From: a virus | Reading direction: 5' to 3' (one strand) | Length of the DNA stretch: 29,940 nucleotides | Virus record (IMG/VR): IMGVR_UViG_3300021963_000468 | Coordinates: 1 to 29,940 of that record | Shown here: piece after piece, positions 1 to 14,110 of the stretch | Layout: each line of letters begins with the position of its first letter | Numbering within the stretch: the stretch's first letter is position 1 | The notes under the pieces: model-generated | What the model was told of the DNA's origin: nothing | The model's database searches: none | Seen by the model: the letters and a program-made list of their open reading frames with translations, nothing else | Translations under genes and position numbers: made by a program

Positions 1-5767
<5,767 letters not shown>

Positions 5768-5806
5768 GGTTCACTATCCCCTTTGTTTTAAAACGTACTT
5801 CTATAA

Positions 5807-6967
5807 CTAACTATTTAGTTTAATAGTTTGAGGCATTTCATGAGGATAATTTTTCTTTAACCAATTCAATTGAAGTCTTGCATCATTTCTTTCATACCAA
5901 CCATTACCAGTGTAAACATTTAAAACAGATTGAAAATATTCCTCATACATTTTGCCAACTTTTTCTAATGTAAAGTTTTCAGCAAAAGCACGACAATTTT
6001 TAGGATTAATATTGTGAATATTGTTAGCAGCCCACAAATATTGTTCAAAGGTTCTACAACGATAACCAGTAATTCCATGTATGTTATTTTCTGTAAATGA
6101 ACCCCAATCAGTTGTAATTGTAGGTGTTCCTGAGAACAACATTTCAACTTGAACTCCACCAAAAGGTTCAACATACATTGATGGCACAAAGGCTGCTTTT
6201 GCACCAGACATCAATTTTCTTCGCATCTCAACGTCAGCGTAACCAATTTCAGTAATATGAGCAGGTATCTCTTTATAACCCATTTGAGTTAATGAATTTT
6301 GGCCTGCAATAATTAATTTGGCACCAAGTGCTTCAGTTACTTGAACCGCAACATTTACACCTTTACCATCATATACACGACCTAAAAATAAAAAATAATC
6401 TTTTTTCTTTTCTTGGAAAGTAAAATCATCAGGATCAAAATAGTTTGGAATAACTGCATCATACCAATCTTGTTTGCAACTACCAACGGCTGTCATTCCA
6501 TAATAAGCATGGTATATTGCATATGATTCAAATATTTTCCAGCGAGCCCAATGTCCGCCAGCATAACCAATTCCTGGTTCAACACAAATTAAATCTGAAT
6601 GTGCATCACAAACTGGACGCACACCTGATCCCCAAAAAGGAAGAATAAAATCGTGTTTTTGTTTTCTTTTACCAACCTCCACAATGGCGTTTTTATAGAA
6701 TGTTTGGTAAGCATGGTCATTGACATCAAATTTATAAAAATTCTTACGCCAGTCATAATCACCATAAGCAATTTCTAAATCTTTATTAGTGGTGACCGTA
6801 ACATGTTCATCACAAACTAAATCTGAATCTTCGTGGCCGTAGTGTATAATAGTATGGCCTAACGACTTCATCATTTTGCCAAATTTAACTACCTTTTGTG
6901 TATAAGCACAAGCATTATATTCTTTTGAAGATACAGTATGTGGTAAACCTAAAATATGAAAACGCAT
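5807..6967 (-). CDS. Glycosyltransferase, GT-B fold (group 1/GT4-like)
   Basis: A 386-aa protein with the architecture of retaining GT-B enzymes. The N-terminal half starts [11 protein letters not shown] and has [10 protein letters not shown]. The nucleotide-sugar-binding half contains [18 protein letters not shown], then AKLIIAGQN, then an acceptor/donor motif [20 protein letters not shown] (about residues 262-281), where EPFGG corresponds to the E-x7-E region of group 1 transferases. It sits between the giant collagen-like fibre gene and a structural gene on the same strand, so it may glycosylate fibres or another virion or host glycan; the substrate cannot be read from sequence. The ATG at 6967 has AAGGTGA eight bases upstream. 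A late-promoter-like AATAAATACT lies at 7024-7033. Confidence 0.85.
   Translation of the reverse strand: MRFHILGLPHTVSSKEYNACAYTQKVVKFGKMMKSLGHTIIHYGHEDSDLVCDEHVTVTTNKDLEIAYGDYDWRKNFYKFDVNDHAYQTFYKNAIVEVGKRKQKHDFILPFWGSGVRPVCDAHSDLICVEPGIGYAGGHWARWKIFESYAIYHAYYGMTAVGSCKQDWYDAVIPNYFDPDDFTFQEKKKDYFLFLGRVYDGKGVNVAVQVTEALGAKLIIAGQNSLTQMGYKEIPAHITEIGYADVEMRRKLMSGAKAAFVPSMYVEPFGGVQVEMLFSGTPTITTDWGSFTENNIHGITGYRCRTFEQYLWAANNIHNINPKNCRAFAENFTLEKVGKMYEEYFQSVLNVYTGNGWYERNDARLQLNWLKKNYPHEMPQTIKLNS
5809..5820 (-). promoter_or_regulatory. Weak late-promoter-like site / short palindrome before the giant fibre gene
   Basis: The minus strand reads AACTAAATAGTT, a 12-bp inverted repeat containing CTAAATAG. 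It overlaps the glycosyltransferase stop codon and lies about 45 bp before the TTG start of the giant collagen-like gene. It could be a divergent late promoter box (TAAATA core) or chance in AT-rich DNA. It is the only candidate in this gap. Confidence 0.3.
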
Positions 6968-6990
6968 AATAAAATCACCTTTTTAAAAAA

Positions 6991-8373
6991 TTATATTGTG
7001 ATTAACCTTCTAATCATCTTAACAGTATTTATTGCTTGTGTAGGACGAAAATATAAATTAACCACGTTGTTTGCAACATCAGCATCAAATTGACCAAGAG
7101 TAATATCACTTACAAGTTCACCGTATTGAGTCATAAAGGCACAAATTCCATTGTGCATTACCCTTAACTCAATTACTTGATAAAAAGAACCTGATGTTAT
7201 TTGTATTTCATATTTGGCACTTCGATATGTGTAAATATCAAAATTGTCAACAGCAATTGGATTAGTTGTTGTTGTGTCAAATTGAATAATCGATACACCA
7301 CCACCAGCAGCTTCTAAAGAGGTGGCAGATGTAATGCGGCCAAACCTATCTACTGTAAAAATAGGAACTCTGTTTGCAGAACCATAAGTTCCAGGACTAA
7401 CACCCGTATCTGTAAGAGTAAAAGTTCCTGTTTCACCAGTAGTTGTGGCACCCGTACCACCAGTTACAATTGTTGTGCCTGTTCCTGTACCTGACGTTAA
7501 AGCCGATGCAAATGGATTACTATACAATACAGCTGAAGTATTTACTGTTACAGCCAAAGGTCTTGCGGTGGCTAAATCAGTTTTTAATTTTGTTGTACCA
7601 ACTATTTGTAATAAAGAATTTTGTGTAGCACCAACACTAGAAAAAGTTAAAACGGTTTGATAATCTCTTATAATCGCCAAAGAATTTTGATAAAAATTAA
7701 TATCTCCGTTTCTTCTGGTTGCCAACAAAGTTTGTAGAGAATTAACATCTGTTATAATTGTGTTAATACTAGAAACGGAAATGTTACTGTATGTGTTGCC
7801 ATCTTCAACATACAGAGAATTACCTAAAGTTCTTGAATCTATAATTATTGCATTACTTCTTAAATCAACATCGTCACGAATATAAAGGCTTGTAAAACTT
7901 CCCAACACCGGTACGTTATTTTGTGTTTGATCTGCTTTATTGGTTAAACTCAACACTTGGCGACCAATTGACAAAGCCGTATTTAAATCTGGATATAAAA
8001 CAGTATTGGCTGATCGTTCAACGCCAGATATATAATTTGTGTGTGTTGTAAAATCAGAAACAGCCGTTAACGCATTTATAATTGAAGAATATAATGTGTT
8101 TGCTTGAGTTGGAGCTACATTAAAAGTTATTGAACTGGTGTTACAGTTTGCAGCCATACCTGTAAGGACAATAGTAATGTTATTTAATACAGATGTATAT
8201 GGATTTTGATAGTAACCTGTTGCTGTTGATGTTGCAATATCATCAACTTGCCATTGACTTAGATTAATTGAAGAATTATTAAGAAAGTTATTTGCACTAG
8301 GAGTTAAATCAACATCATCACCAAATTTGGTGGTATCAAAATTATATCCTAATCTATTGTATATACTGGACAT
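6991..8373 (-). CDS. Virion structural protein with fibre-like C-terminal module
   Basis: A 460-aa protein beginning MSSIYNRLGYNFDTTKFGDDVDLTPS. Residues 1 to about 290 are Ser/Thr/Asn-rich with no motif I can name. A short Gly/Thr linker follows (about 292-312), then a module TFTLTDTGVSPGTYG with VDRFGRITSA, a pattern common in phage tail fibres. The C-terminal domain of about 110 residues (SIIQFDTTTTNPIAVDNFD to KMIRRLITI) is of a kind repeatedly found at the ends of structural proteins in T4-like cyanophages. It lies one base downstream of the gp5 spike gene's stop, so it is co-transcribed with the baseplate operon. Probable baseplate-attached or fibre-connecting protein; exact role unknown. 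Confidence 0.75.
   Translation of the reverse strand: MSSIYNRLGYNFDTTKFGDDVDLTPSANNFLNNSSINLSQWQVDDIATSTATGYYQNPYTSVLNNITIVLTGMAANCNTSSITFNVAPTQANTLYSSIINALTAVSDFTTHTNYISGVERSANTVLYPDLNTALSIGRQVLSLTNKADQTQNNVPVLGSFTSLYIRDDVDLRSNAIIIDSRTLGNSLYVEDGNTYSNISVSSINTIITDVNSLQTLLATRRNGDINFYQNSLAIIRDYQTVLTFSSVGATQNSLLQIVGTTKLKTDLATARPLAVTVNTSAVLYSNPFASALTSGTGTGTTIVTGGTGATTTGETGTFTLTDTGVSPGTYGSANRVPIFTVDRFGRITSATSLEAAGGGVSIIQFDTTTTNPIAVDNFDIYTYRSAKYEIQITSGSFYQVIELRVMHNGICAFMTQYGELVSDITLGQFDADVANNVVNLYFRPTQAINTVKMIRRLITI
7024..7033 (-). promoter_or_regulatory. Candidate T4-type late promoter (AATAAATACT)
   Basis: Read on the minus strand this is AATAAATACT, one base from the T4 late box TATAAATA. It shares the trailing CT with two exact copies elsewhere in the window (13057-13066, 27119-27128). 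It lies in the 3' end of the upstream structural gene, about 57 bp before the glycosyltransferase start. The position is right for a late gene, but nothing beyond the motif supports it. Confidence 0.45.
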
Positions 8374-8374
8374 A

Positions 8375-9118
8375 TTATGATTCCATTGGTGCGTTTAGTG
8401 GAGGTGAAGTTGGGAATCCACGGTTTCCAATGTGAGTATGCATATTAACTTTTATTCTAAACATTTGTACTGAACCAAACATATCTGAAACTATTGGCGC
8501 AAACATTGAAATGCCGGCATCAATTGTTGTACCTGCTAACATATAACCCAAAGTTTCAACAGATTTATTACCAGATACAGAGAGACCTGCTGTAATATTT
8601 CCATCGGCTTGAACAGATTGAGATGTACCTATATCACCACGAACATATAAATCAGCATTTACGTTAACAGTTGAGGCACCCAATGTAATATCACCAGAAG
8701 AATTTATTTCCACATCACCGTCAACGGATTGTATTGCATCTCCAGAAACGGATTGATTTACATCACCTTTAACATTTTGATATGCAGACCCATCAATTTG
8801 TGTATAAGCATCACCTTTAATGTGAAGTGCCGAATCACCTTCAATAGTTATGTTGCAAATGCCTTTAATTAATACGTTTTTATCAGAGGCAATAATTTCA
8901 TAACCTTTACCAACAATTCTATGAACTTCATCACCGTTGGGGTGCATCTCAATAAACGAACCGGAACGGTGTTGTATACGAACACGTTCACGAGTTGGTG
9001 TATCGTCCATTTCAAATGAATGACCCGATTCAGTTTGTTGTATATTGTTATAAGAATATATTGGTTGGTAATCAGTATTAGCTGCTGATTCCGGTTCCGT
9101 CCATGACATATCAGCCAT
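8375..9118 (-). CDS. gp5C: Baseplate central spike, gp5 C-terminal beta-helix (separate gene)
   Basis: A 247-aa protein matching the C-terminal needle of T4 gp5. QTESGHSFEMDDTPTRERVR parallels T4's TESGHIQEFDDTPGQERYR, followed by HPNGDEVHRIVGKGYEI. Then come repeated beta-helix strands with GD turns (IKGDAYTQIDGS, VKGDVNQSVSGD, VDGDVEINSSGD; residues about 105-165). The C-terminal NMHTHIGNRGFPTSPP has an HxH pair like the iron-binding tips of P2/Mu-type spikes. The ATG overlaps the stop of the upstream OB-fold gene (TAATG), implying translational coupling. In T4 this needle is fused to an OB domain and a lysozyme; here it is a stand-alone protein. Predicted to form the membrane-piercing trimeric spike. 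Confidence 0.9.
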   Translation of the reverse strand: MADMSWTEPESAANTDYQPIYSYNNIQQTESGHSFEMDDTPTRERVRIQHRSGSFIEMHPNGDEVHRIVGKGYEIIASDKNVLIKGICNITIEGDSALHIKGDAYTQIDGSAYQNVKGDVNQSVSGDAIQSVDGDVEINSSGDITLGASTVNVNADLYVRGDIGTSQSVQADGNITAGLSVSGNKSVETLGYMLAGTTIDAGISMFAPIVSDMFGSVQMFRIKVNMHTHIGNRGFPTSPPLNAPMES

Positions 9119-10053
9119 TATGGTTTCCCAACTGTATTTTGAACCGGTACAATAGTTTCTTTATCGGTCAAAGCTAGTTCTGCTGCAATAGCTGATGAGT
9201 TCGCTAAAGAAACATTTCCTTCTGTAATATTTTTTTGAATTTCTTGACCTACAGCAATTGCACCAGATATACCACCAAGAGCTTCTTTTAAACAATTTTG
9301 TAGAAATTTGGCTATTCTTGCTGGTAATGTAGCAACGTATTGAATTATTTTTTGTAGTTGATCCATTAAATCTTTAACAGCTCCGGCATATTGTTGTATT
9401 TTTTTAATAAATTTTTGTATTACTTTAACTTGTGCTTTAATTGTTTTTATAGCACTTCTGATTTCATCAGCAAATGGACTTGAAGATGCACTAGCCCAAA
9501 GGCCTTTAATTGCGGCTCTAATTGTTTCTACCAATTCACTTGTTTTAAATGCCATTTTAGCAATTTCAAATTTCATACTTGCTGAGATATCACACACATG
9601 AGCTAAATTGGCATTGGATTGTGAAATGGCTGTTTTATCAACCACACCTCTAGATAAAGGTGAAAGTGTAGGTTTACCTGCTTCATATTGAACTTGGCCT
9701 GCTGGTGGTGTTGCCGGTTTTAAATCACTTTGAGGTGAAAATCCTTTATTTTTGTTTGGTACGGCTTCAAGTCCAGGAAAAACACCCATCATTATTGGTG
9801 ATTGTGATGAAGTTCCATCGGAGAAGAAACCCATTACATAATCACCTAATCTAGGTGCACTAAATGATTTTGAATTGTTTACTGGATTAACGGCTGCAGC
9901 CCAAGGTAAATCTTTTGTTGGCAATTCTACCAAATTATCTGTGTGGTGTCCAAAAATACGAACTTTTGCACGACCCAACTTGGCCGGATCATTAACATCT
10001 TCTACTACACCATACCACCAATTAAATCCATCTTTACCTATAAAATTATTCAT
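9118..10053 (-). CDS. gp5: Baseplate hub protein, gp5 N-terminal OB-fold, without lysozyme domain
   Basis: A 311-aa protein. Residues 1 to about 95 match the gp5/VgrG OB-fold: WWYGVVEDVNDPAKLGRAKVR (T4: WFVGVVEDRMDPLKLGRVRVR), then LPTKDLPWAAAVNPV, RLGDYVMGFFSDG and SPIMMGVFPG. In T4 a lysozyme domain follows, but here residues from about 130 are a low-complexity linker and helices rich in Lys, Ile and Ala (KTIKAQVKVIQKFIKKIQQ), with no E...D...T lysozyme motif. The gene overlaps gp27-like upstream by 4 bp and the spike gene downstream by 1 bp. It should join the gp27-like protein and the spike at the centre of the baseplate. The missing lysozyme activity may be supplied by the tape-measure-like protein at 15710-17206. 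Confidence 0.88.
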   Translation of the reverse strand: MNNFIGKDGFNWWYGVVEDVNDPAKLGRAKVRIFGHHTDNLVELPTKDLPWAAAVNPVNNSKSFSAPRLGDYVMGFFSDGTSSQSPIMMGVFPGLEAVPNKNKGFSPQSDLKPATPPAGQVQYEAGKPTLSPLSRGVVDKTAISQSNANLAHVCDISASMKFEIAKMAFKTSELVETIRAAIKGLWASASSSPFADEIRSAIKTIKAQVKVIQKFIKKIQQYAGAVKDLMDQLQKIIQYVATLPARIAKFLQNCLKEALGGISGAIAVGQEIQKNITEGNVSLANSSAIAAELALTDKETIVPVQNTVGKP

Positions 10054-11426
10054 TCTGCCACCGCTTCTTTAAATGCCGTTTGATCTATTTCTTGATAATT
10101 ATTTGGTACGCTATCTTTACTAATTTCAAGAACTGTTTGATATTTATTTGGCTGTATGATATGTCGAACTGCTGTAACCAAATATTTACCTGAATAAAAT
10201 TTATCCAATTGTTTTTCGTTTGTTTCGGGTCTTAATGACATTAAATTAAATTCGATTGTTCTGCCTACTGTTAAACCTGGATCACCAGGTATTGTTAATT
10301 TAACAACAGTATAATTGGCCAAAGCAATTTGTGCCGTCCTACTTGGTACATATGTTTCTATTGCAATGTTTTTTGCAACTGATCCTGGTATTTCTTTAAA
10401 GTAAGCTGCCTCATTTTGACCAGCATTTGACAAAGCCACTTTTAGTGTTGCATCATATGTTTCGTATTGAGTTAGCCCCAATCTATTCTTTAAGGCATTA
10501 CTAACTTCACCTTCATTTAATGTAACTGCTTGGTTCTTATACTTTAAATAATCAAAATCGGTTACTTTGTATGACCTTGTTAATGGGTCAATTGAAATTA
10601 ATCTGTTTGCAAATGTGCCAGAACTTATTTCATTGACTGAATCATAAGTTTTAACGAATTCATAATCCAAAACACTTATTGTTTTTTCTTTGAAAGATTG
10701 TTTATCCATGTCAATGTTTTGTGCCTGATATTTGTAGGTAGCATATGGTTCTTCTTTAAACATGGACTGTAATGATCGGTAATTGAACCCATCTTTAGTT
10801 TCAAAGAATAACATATCAGCACCAACAGAACCATTATTTGCTGGTCGAGCATAAGTTGACAACCAACTAATTGCTTCAAATGGCTTTAATCGAGGTATAA
10901 CGAAATCATATAAACCAGTTGTTGATTCAATATTATTAATTTTGCTACTAGGAACTTTTAATTTATCAACCAATATATTTTCTACAATAGTAGATATTTT
11001 TTGGCCAGCATACGATTTGCTAATTTTAATTTGTTCAGATAACAACAATTCTTCCGAACAGAAATATAATGTATATGTTTCAGTATTTAAATTTCCTGCA
11101 GGTTTTTTACCTCCAACCTTATATACTCGAAACAATTGATCATTGTTGTTTGATCCATTTTTTACTTTACCAAAATTAACTTCAATGAATTCATTTCCTG
11201 TTAATTGAAAAAGTTCAACGAATCCTTGTGAATCGGTTACTGTAATATAGCCTGAGGCTGTAAAGCTATAAAGGTCCTCATAATAAGACATATCAATCAT
11301 TAAACGTTTTAACTCAAATCTTTGACCATTTGATGTTAAAAAATTTAAAGTTTCTAATGAATAATCTTGTGCATAGTAAGCACCAGGAGATTCTACACCT
11401 AAAGAAGATTGATCAAATTCTGCCAT
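10050..11426 (-). CDS. gp27: Baseplate hub protein, gp27-like
   Basis: A 458-aa protein lying directly before gp5, where the hub protein is expected. The N-terminal half has beta-rich tube-like text (FELKRLMIDMSYYEDLYSF, GYITVTDSQGFVELF, FRVYKVGGKK). It continues with ETYTLYFCSEELLLSEQIKI and AGQKISTIVENIL, a pattern found in gp27/VgrG-type hub domains, then PRLKPFEAISWL. The C-terminal segment FYSGKYLVTAVRHIIQPNKY with VLEISKDS parallels the end of T4 gp27 (FYVDEVIHELSNNNSV). It should trimerise and adapt the six-fold tube to the three-fold spike. Starts two bases after gp53 ends. Identification rests on synteny and distant similarity; other baseplate hub families are possible. Confidence 0.7.
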   Translation of the reverse strand: MAEFDQSSLGVESPGAYYAQDYSLETLNFLTSNGQRFELKRLMIDMSYYEDLYSFTASGYITVTDSQGFVELFQLTGNEFIEVNFGKVKNGSNNNDQLFRVYKVGGKKPAGNLNTETYTLYFCSEELLLSEQIKISKSYAGQKISTIVENILVDKLKVPSSKINNIESTTGLYDFVIPRLKPFEAISWLSTYARPANNGSVGADMLFFETKDGFNYRSLQSMFKEEPYATYKYQAQNIDMDKQSFKEKTISVLDYEFVKTYDSVNEISSGTFANRLISIDPLTRSYKVTDFDYLKYKNQAVTLNEGEVSNALKNRLGLTQYETYDATLKVALSNAGQNEAAYFKEIPGSVAKNIAIETYVPSRTAQIALANYTVVKLTIPGDPGLTVGRTIEFNLMSLRPETNEKQLDKFYSGKYLVTAVRHIIQPNKYQTVLEISKDSVPNNYQEIDQTAFKEAVAE

Positions 11427-11427
11427 A

Positions 11428-12021
11428 TTAAGCCATTAATTTTTTAAATTGTTTTTCCAATTCACCCACATAAATTGAATTTAATAATTTTATATTTCTG
11501 TACGATTCATTTAAATCCGTTTCGTACTCATAATATGAAACTGTTCTACGACTAGTGGTTATAGTAAATTGTCCGGTTGCCATACTACGTTCAAACACTC
11601 CGGTCTGTAAAGCATTATAGGATTGTTGGTCAATAATGTATTTGTCGATTGTCGTTGTGCTTGTTCTCGAATCAAATTTGGTAATCACTTTTTCATAATG
11701 ATGAATAGTGGCTTTAGCATTAAAATTATACTTATCCGTGATGTAAGATTCCAAAACACTAGATTGCATTGGCCATTGCCATTGTGGGTCTAATATTTGA
11801 TTGACATATAAAACAATCCAATAACGATAGGAATCACCATAGTATTTGTATGCAATAATTTCTGGTGTATCTCCTTCCTGTATATCATATGAATAATATA
11901 CTAATGGATTTTTAAGTATGTCGGGAATAACACTACACCTTGCTATCAAATTGACCATCAACGTTGAATTGCCGTTTGGATCTGTTTTAATAATTTTTGG
12001 TAATGTGTCGAAATATTGCAT
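11428..12021 (-). CDS. gp53: Baseplate wedge protein gp53
   Basis: A 197-aa protein beginning MQYFDTLPKI. The segment EGDTPEIIAYKYYGDSYRYW followed by IVLYVNQILDPQWQWPM is the LysM-like signature of T4 gp53, the wedge subunit that clamps the baseplate inner ring. Length is close to T4 gp53 (196 aa). The start overlaps the gp48 stop by one base (TAATG), so translation is likely coupled. The C-terminal part (YYEYETDLNESYRNIKLLN, VGELEKQFKKLMA) also fits the family. It lies in the order gp48-gp53-gp27-like-gp5, a coherent baseplate operon. Confidence 0.9.
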   Translation of the reverse strand: MQYFDTLPKIIKTDPNGNSTLMVNLIARCSVIPDILKNPLVYYSYDIQEGDTPEIIAYKYYGDSYRYWIVLYVNQILDPQWQWPMQSSVLESYITDKYNFNAKATIHHYEKVITKFDSRTSTTTIDKYIIDQQSYNALQTGVFERSMATGQFTITTSRRTVSYYEYETDLNESYRNIKLLNSIYVGELEKQFKKLMA

Positions 12022-13028
12022 TAATAACCTTCTTCTATTTTTTCTCTTGTGATGAGTTCGATTTCTTTGAAACTTATAATTACTTTTGTTTGAACTGGCG
12101 CACCATCACCAAAAGTTGAAAATCCATTTGGAGAATAATCAACATCAATACTTTCAATTACACTTTCAGCAACTCGTCCAACATTTTGATTTCTTTTGCC
12201 ATTAAATAAAAATTCTAAATTAAATGTTGAAGGTGGAACAAAAAACATACCAGATGTACCCTCCGCTAATCTTGGCGCTGCATGCGTCTTTAACATTTTA
12301 ACAATTTTTGCAACTGTTTCTGCCTCTTTTTTAGAATATGGTGTAAATGTAAATTCCATCCGATATGTTCTAAATTCTATACCATCAAATAACAACTGTT
12401 GTTGTGGGTTAAAGGCAAAGCCAGCACCTTTAGCTAATAATCTAGCAGGTCCACTATTAACAATAGAAGCGATAGCACCAACAGCTTTTCCAGCACCAGG
12501 TAGTTGTGCTGCAGCATCAACTAAACTTAATTGTCCATATGAAGCATTATATGTAAAAGCCATGGTGTCGGGTATATACAATGATATTGCAGCTATAGAT
12601 TTTTTTATTGGATTTTTGATTTTAATGGTATCATTACCTAATATTTCTTTTACTTTACCAATACCATCCTTAAATACTCCATCTATTGATATTTTTCCAT
12701 CTTTTATTTCTTGAATTGTTCCGGAAAGAGATTTTATTGTGTTTTCTACAGAACTTCCTTTAGCTCGATCAACTAAATTACCTACAGCACCAATAAATTT
12801 ATCTTTAGATTTGATAAGTGTATTTTTTATACTTTCATAAGTTGCTGGCTCTATTTCATTGATATTAATTACAACAACATGACCTCTCGTAGATGTTTGT
12901 AAATCTCTAGGGTATTGTAAATCGGTTCGACCAAATTTATTTCCAAATAAAGTACCCAAAGGACCCTCAACTAAAGCTCCTGGTATGGAAACTCCACCTA
13001 TGGAATTTGGTATGGAAATGATGGCCAT
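12021..13028 (-). CDS. gp48: Baseplate tail tube cap, gp48-like
   Basis: A 335-aa protein. The C-terminal part has the tube-protein pattern: FDGIEFRTYRMEFTFTPYSK, then PPSTFNLEFLFNG, IESIDVDYSPNGFSTFGDG and a final FKEIELITREKI, comparable to the T4 gp48 end (SIRFDKTPNG ... MREIITLNRASL). The middle is an Ala/Gly-rich stretch (LPGAGKAVGAIASI). gp48 caps the baseplate and nucleates the tail tube. The ATG at 13028 has AGAGG six bases upstream and an exact late promoter TATAAATA about 30 bp upstream (13059-13066). First gene of the minus-strand baseplate operon. gp54 is the main alternative because the two proteins share a fold. Confidence 0.75.
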   Translation of the reverse strand: MAIISIPNSIGGVSIPGALVEGPLGTLFGNKFGRTDLQYPRDLQTSTRGHVVVININEIEPATYESIKNTLIKSKDKFIGAVGNLVDRAKGSSVENTIKSLSGTIQEIKDGKISIDGVFKDGIGKVKEILGNDTIKIKNPIKKSIAAISLYIPDTMAFTYNASYGQLSLVDAAAQLPGAGKAVGAIASIVNSGPARLLAKGAGFAFNPQQQLLFDGIEFRTYRMEFTFTPYSKKEAETVAKIVKMLKTHAAPRLAEGTSGMFFVPPSTFNLEFLFNGKRNQNVGRVAESVIESIDVDYSPNGFSTFGDGAPVQTKVIISFKEIELITREKIEEGY

Positions 13029-13056
13029 TGGATCCTCTATTAAAAAAGTTATACAT

Positions 13057-13066
13057 AGTATTTATA
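13057..13066 (-). promoter_or_regulatory. T4-type late promoter TATAAATACT upstream of gp48
   Basis: The minus strand reads TATAAATACT, an exact match to the T4 late -10 box TATAAATA. Transcription would begin around 13050, giving a leader of about 20 nt that holds the AGAGG ribosome binding site of gp48. The same ten bases occur at 27119-27128 before another probable virion gene. Recognition would need phage sigma gp55 plus gp33, and gp33 is encoded in this window. Confidence 0.75.
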
Positions 13067-13500
13067 TGGCTTATAATGGACGTTTTACACCTTCTAATCC
13101 TCAAAAGTACGTTGGGGATTCTAATAATATCATTTATCGCTCTTCGTGGGAGTGTAAAATGATGAACTGGCTCGACAAAAATCCAGATATTATATCGTGG
13201 GCTTCAGAAGAATTGATTATTCCCTATAAATCTCCAAAAGATGGCATGTGGCACCGTTACTTTCCTGACTTTTTGGTTAAAGTTCGAACTAAAACGGGAG
13301 TGTTAAAAACCATGTTGCTTGAAGTTAAACCTAAAAAACAAACAATAACACCTGAACCTAAAAAAAGATTAACAAAACAATACATAAATGAGGTGGTTAC
13401 ATACGGAATCAATCGGGCCAAATGGAAGGCCGCCACAGAATATTGTTTGGATCGTGGATGGGAATTTAAGCTTATAACGGAAGACCATCTAGGACTATAG
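13066..13500 (+). CDS. gp4: Head completion protein gp4
   Basis: A 144-aa protein starting MAYNGRFTPSNPQKYVGD, closely parallel to T4 gp4 (also called gp50: MAYSGKWVPKNISKYRGD). It continues IIYRSSWECKMMNWLDKNPD with IISWASEELIIPY, RYFPDFLVKV and LLEVKPKKQT. The D...ExK arrangement (FPDF...LEVKPKK) is that of an endonuclease-like fold, as known for this family. I chose the ATG at 13066 over ATGs at 12985 and 13021 because the conserved family begins here and the longer versions would run into gp48 on the other strand. It has no clear Shine-Dalgarno sequence. Acts in head completion after DNA packaging. Confidence 0.92.
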   Translation: MAYNGRFTPSNPQKYVGDSNNIIYRSSWECKMMNWLDKNPDIISWASEELIIPYKSPKDGMWHRYFPDFLVKVRTKTGVLKTMLLEVKPKKQTITPEPKKRLTKQYINEVVTYGINRAKWKAATEYCLDRGWEFKLITEDHLGL

Positions 13501-13513
13501 CCTAAATAATACA

Positions 13514-14110
13514 ATGGGATCTAAACTTACACAACTAGCCAAAGAAAGAACATCTGCTCAATTGCAAATAATGAGCCGTGATTCTCTTAAATGGTTAACC
13601 ACAAAGATTGCTGAACTGAGAAATCCTTCTGGAATAGCCTCAACAATTAATAACGAAGCTTTTAGAAAAAGAAATCGTTTTGTGACTGGTGGATTATATT
13701 ACTTTTATTATGACCCTAAAACAAAAAAAGACATACCATATTATGACCGCTTTCCTTTGGTTTTGGTATTGGAAAGATATGAAGATGGTTTTCTTGGTTT
13801 AAACCTACATTATTTACCGGTAAAATACCGAATCACGCTTTTGGATAAATTGATGGATTACGCCATCCTTGACGGCAATAATGATATTATGCGTATGAGA
13901 GTCAGCTACGATATTTTAAACGCCTCCAAGCGTTATAGAGAGTTTCGGCCATGCTTGAAGAAGTATTTGTATGGTCACATTCAGTCAAAAATACTTGCCG
14001 TACAACCAAATGAGTGGGATATTGCGGCATACTTGCCTATTCACCAGTTTAAAAAGGCTTCGGTAAATGAAGTTTGGCAAGATTCATTAGAAGAAATAAG
14101 GAAAAGTTAG
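13514..14110 (+). CDS. Conserved T4-like phage protein of unknown function
   Basis: A 198-aa protein with KERTSAQLQIMSRDSLKWL near the start, GGLYYFYYDPKTKKDIPYYD, then FPLVLVLERYEDGFLGLNLH, RYREFRPCLKKYL and QPNEWDIAAYLPIHQFKKAS. I recognise this pattern as conserved in T4-like phages of bacterioplankton but cannot give a proven function. Position between gp4 and a tail-tube-fold protein suggests a morphogenesis role. No signal peptide or membrane segment is seen. It starts 13 bp after gp4 and ends one base before the next ATG, so it belongs to the same late operon. DNA-end protection (T4 gp2) would be a guess from location only. Confidence 0.8.
   Translation: MGSKLTQLAKERTSAQLQIMSRDSLKWLTTKIAELRNPSGIASTINNEAFRKRNRFVTGGLYYFYYDPKTKKDIPYYDRFPLVLVLERYEDGFLGLNLHYLPVKYRITLLDKLMDYAILDGNNDIMRMRVSYDILNASKRYREFRPCLKKYLYGHIQSKILAVQPNEWDIAAYLPIHQFKKASVNEVWQDSLEEIRKS

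Noticed and set aside
12985-13500. A longer gp4 starting at 12985
   Set aside because: The extra 27 residues overlap gp48 on the other strand and are not part of the T4 gp4 family, which begins at the MAYNGRF methionine.
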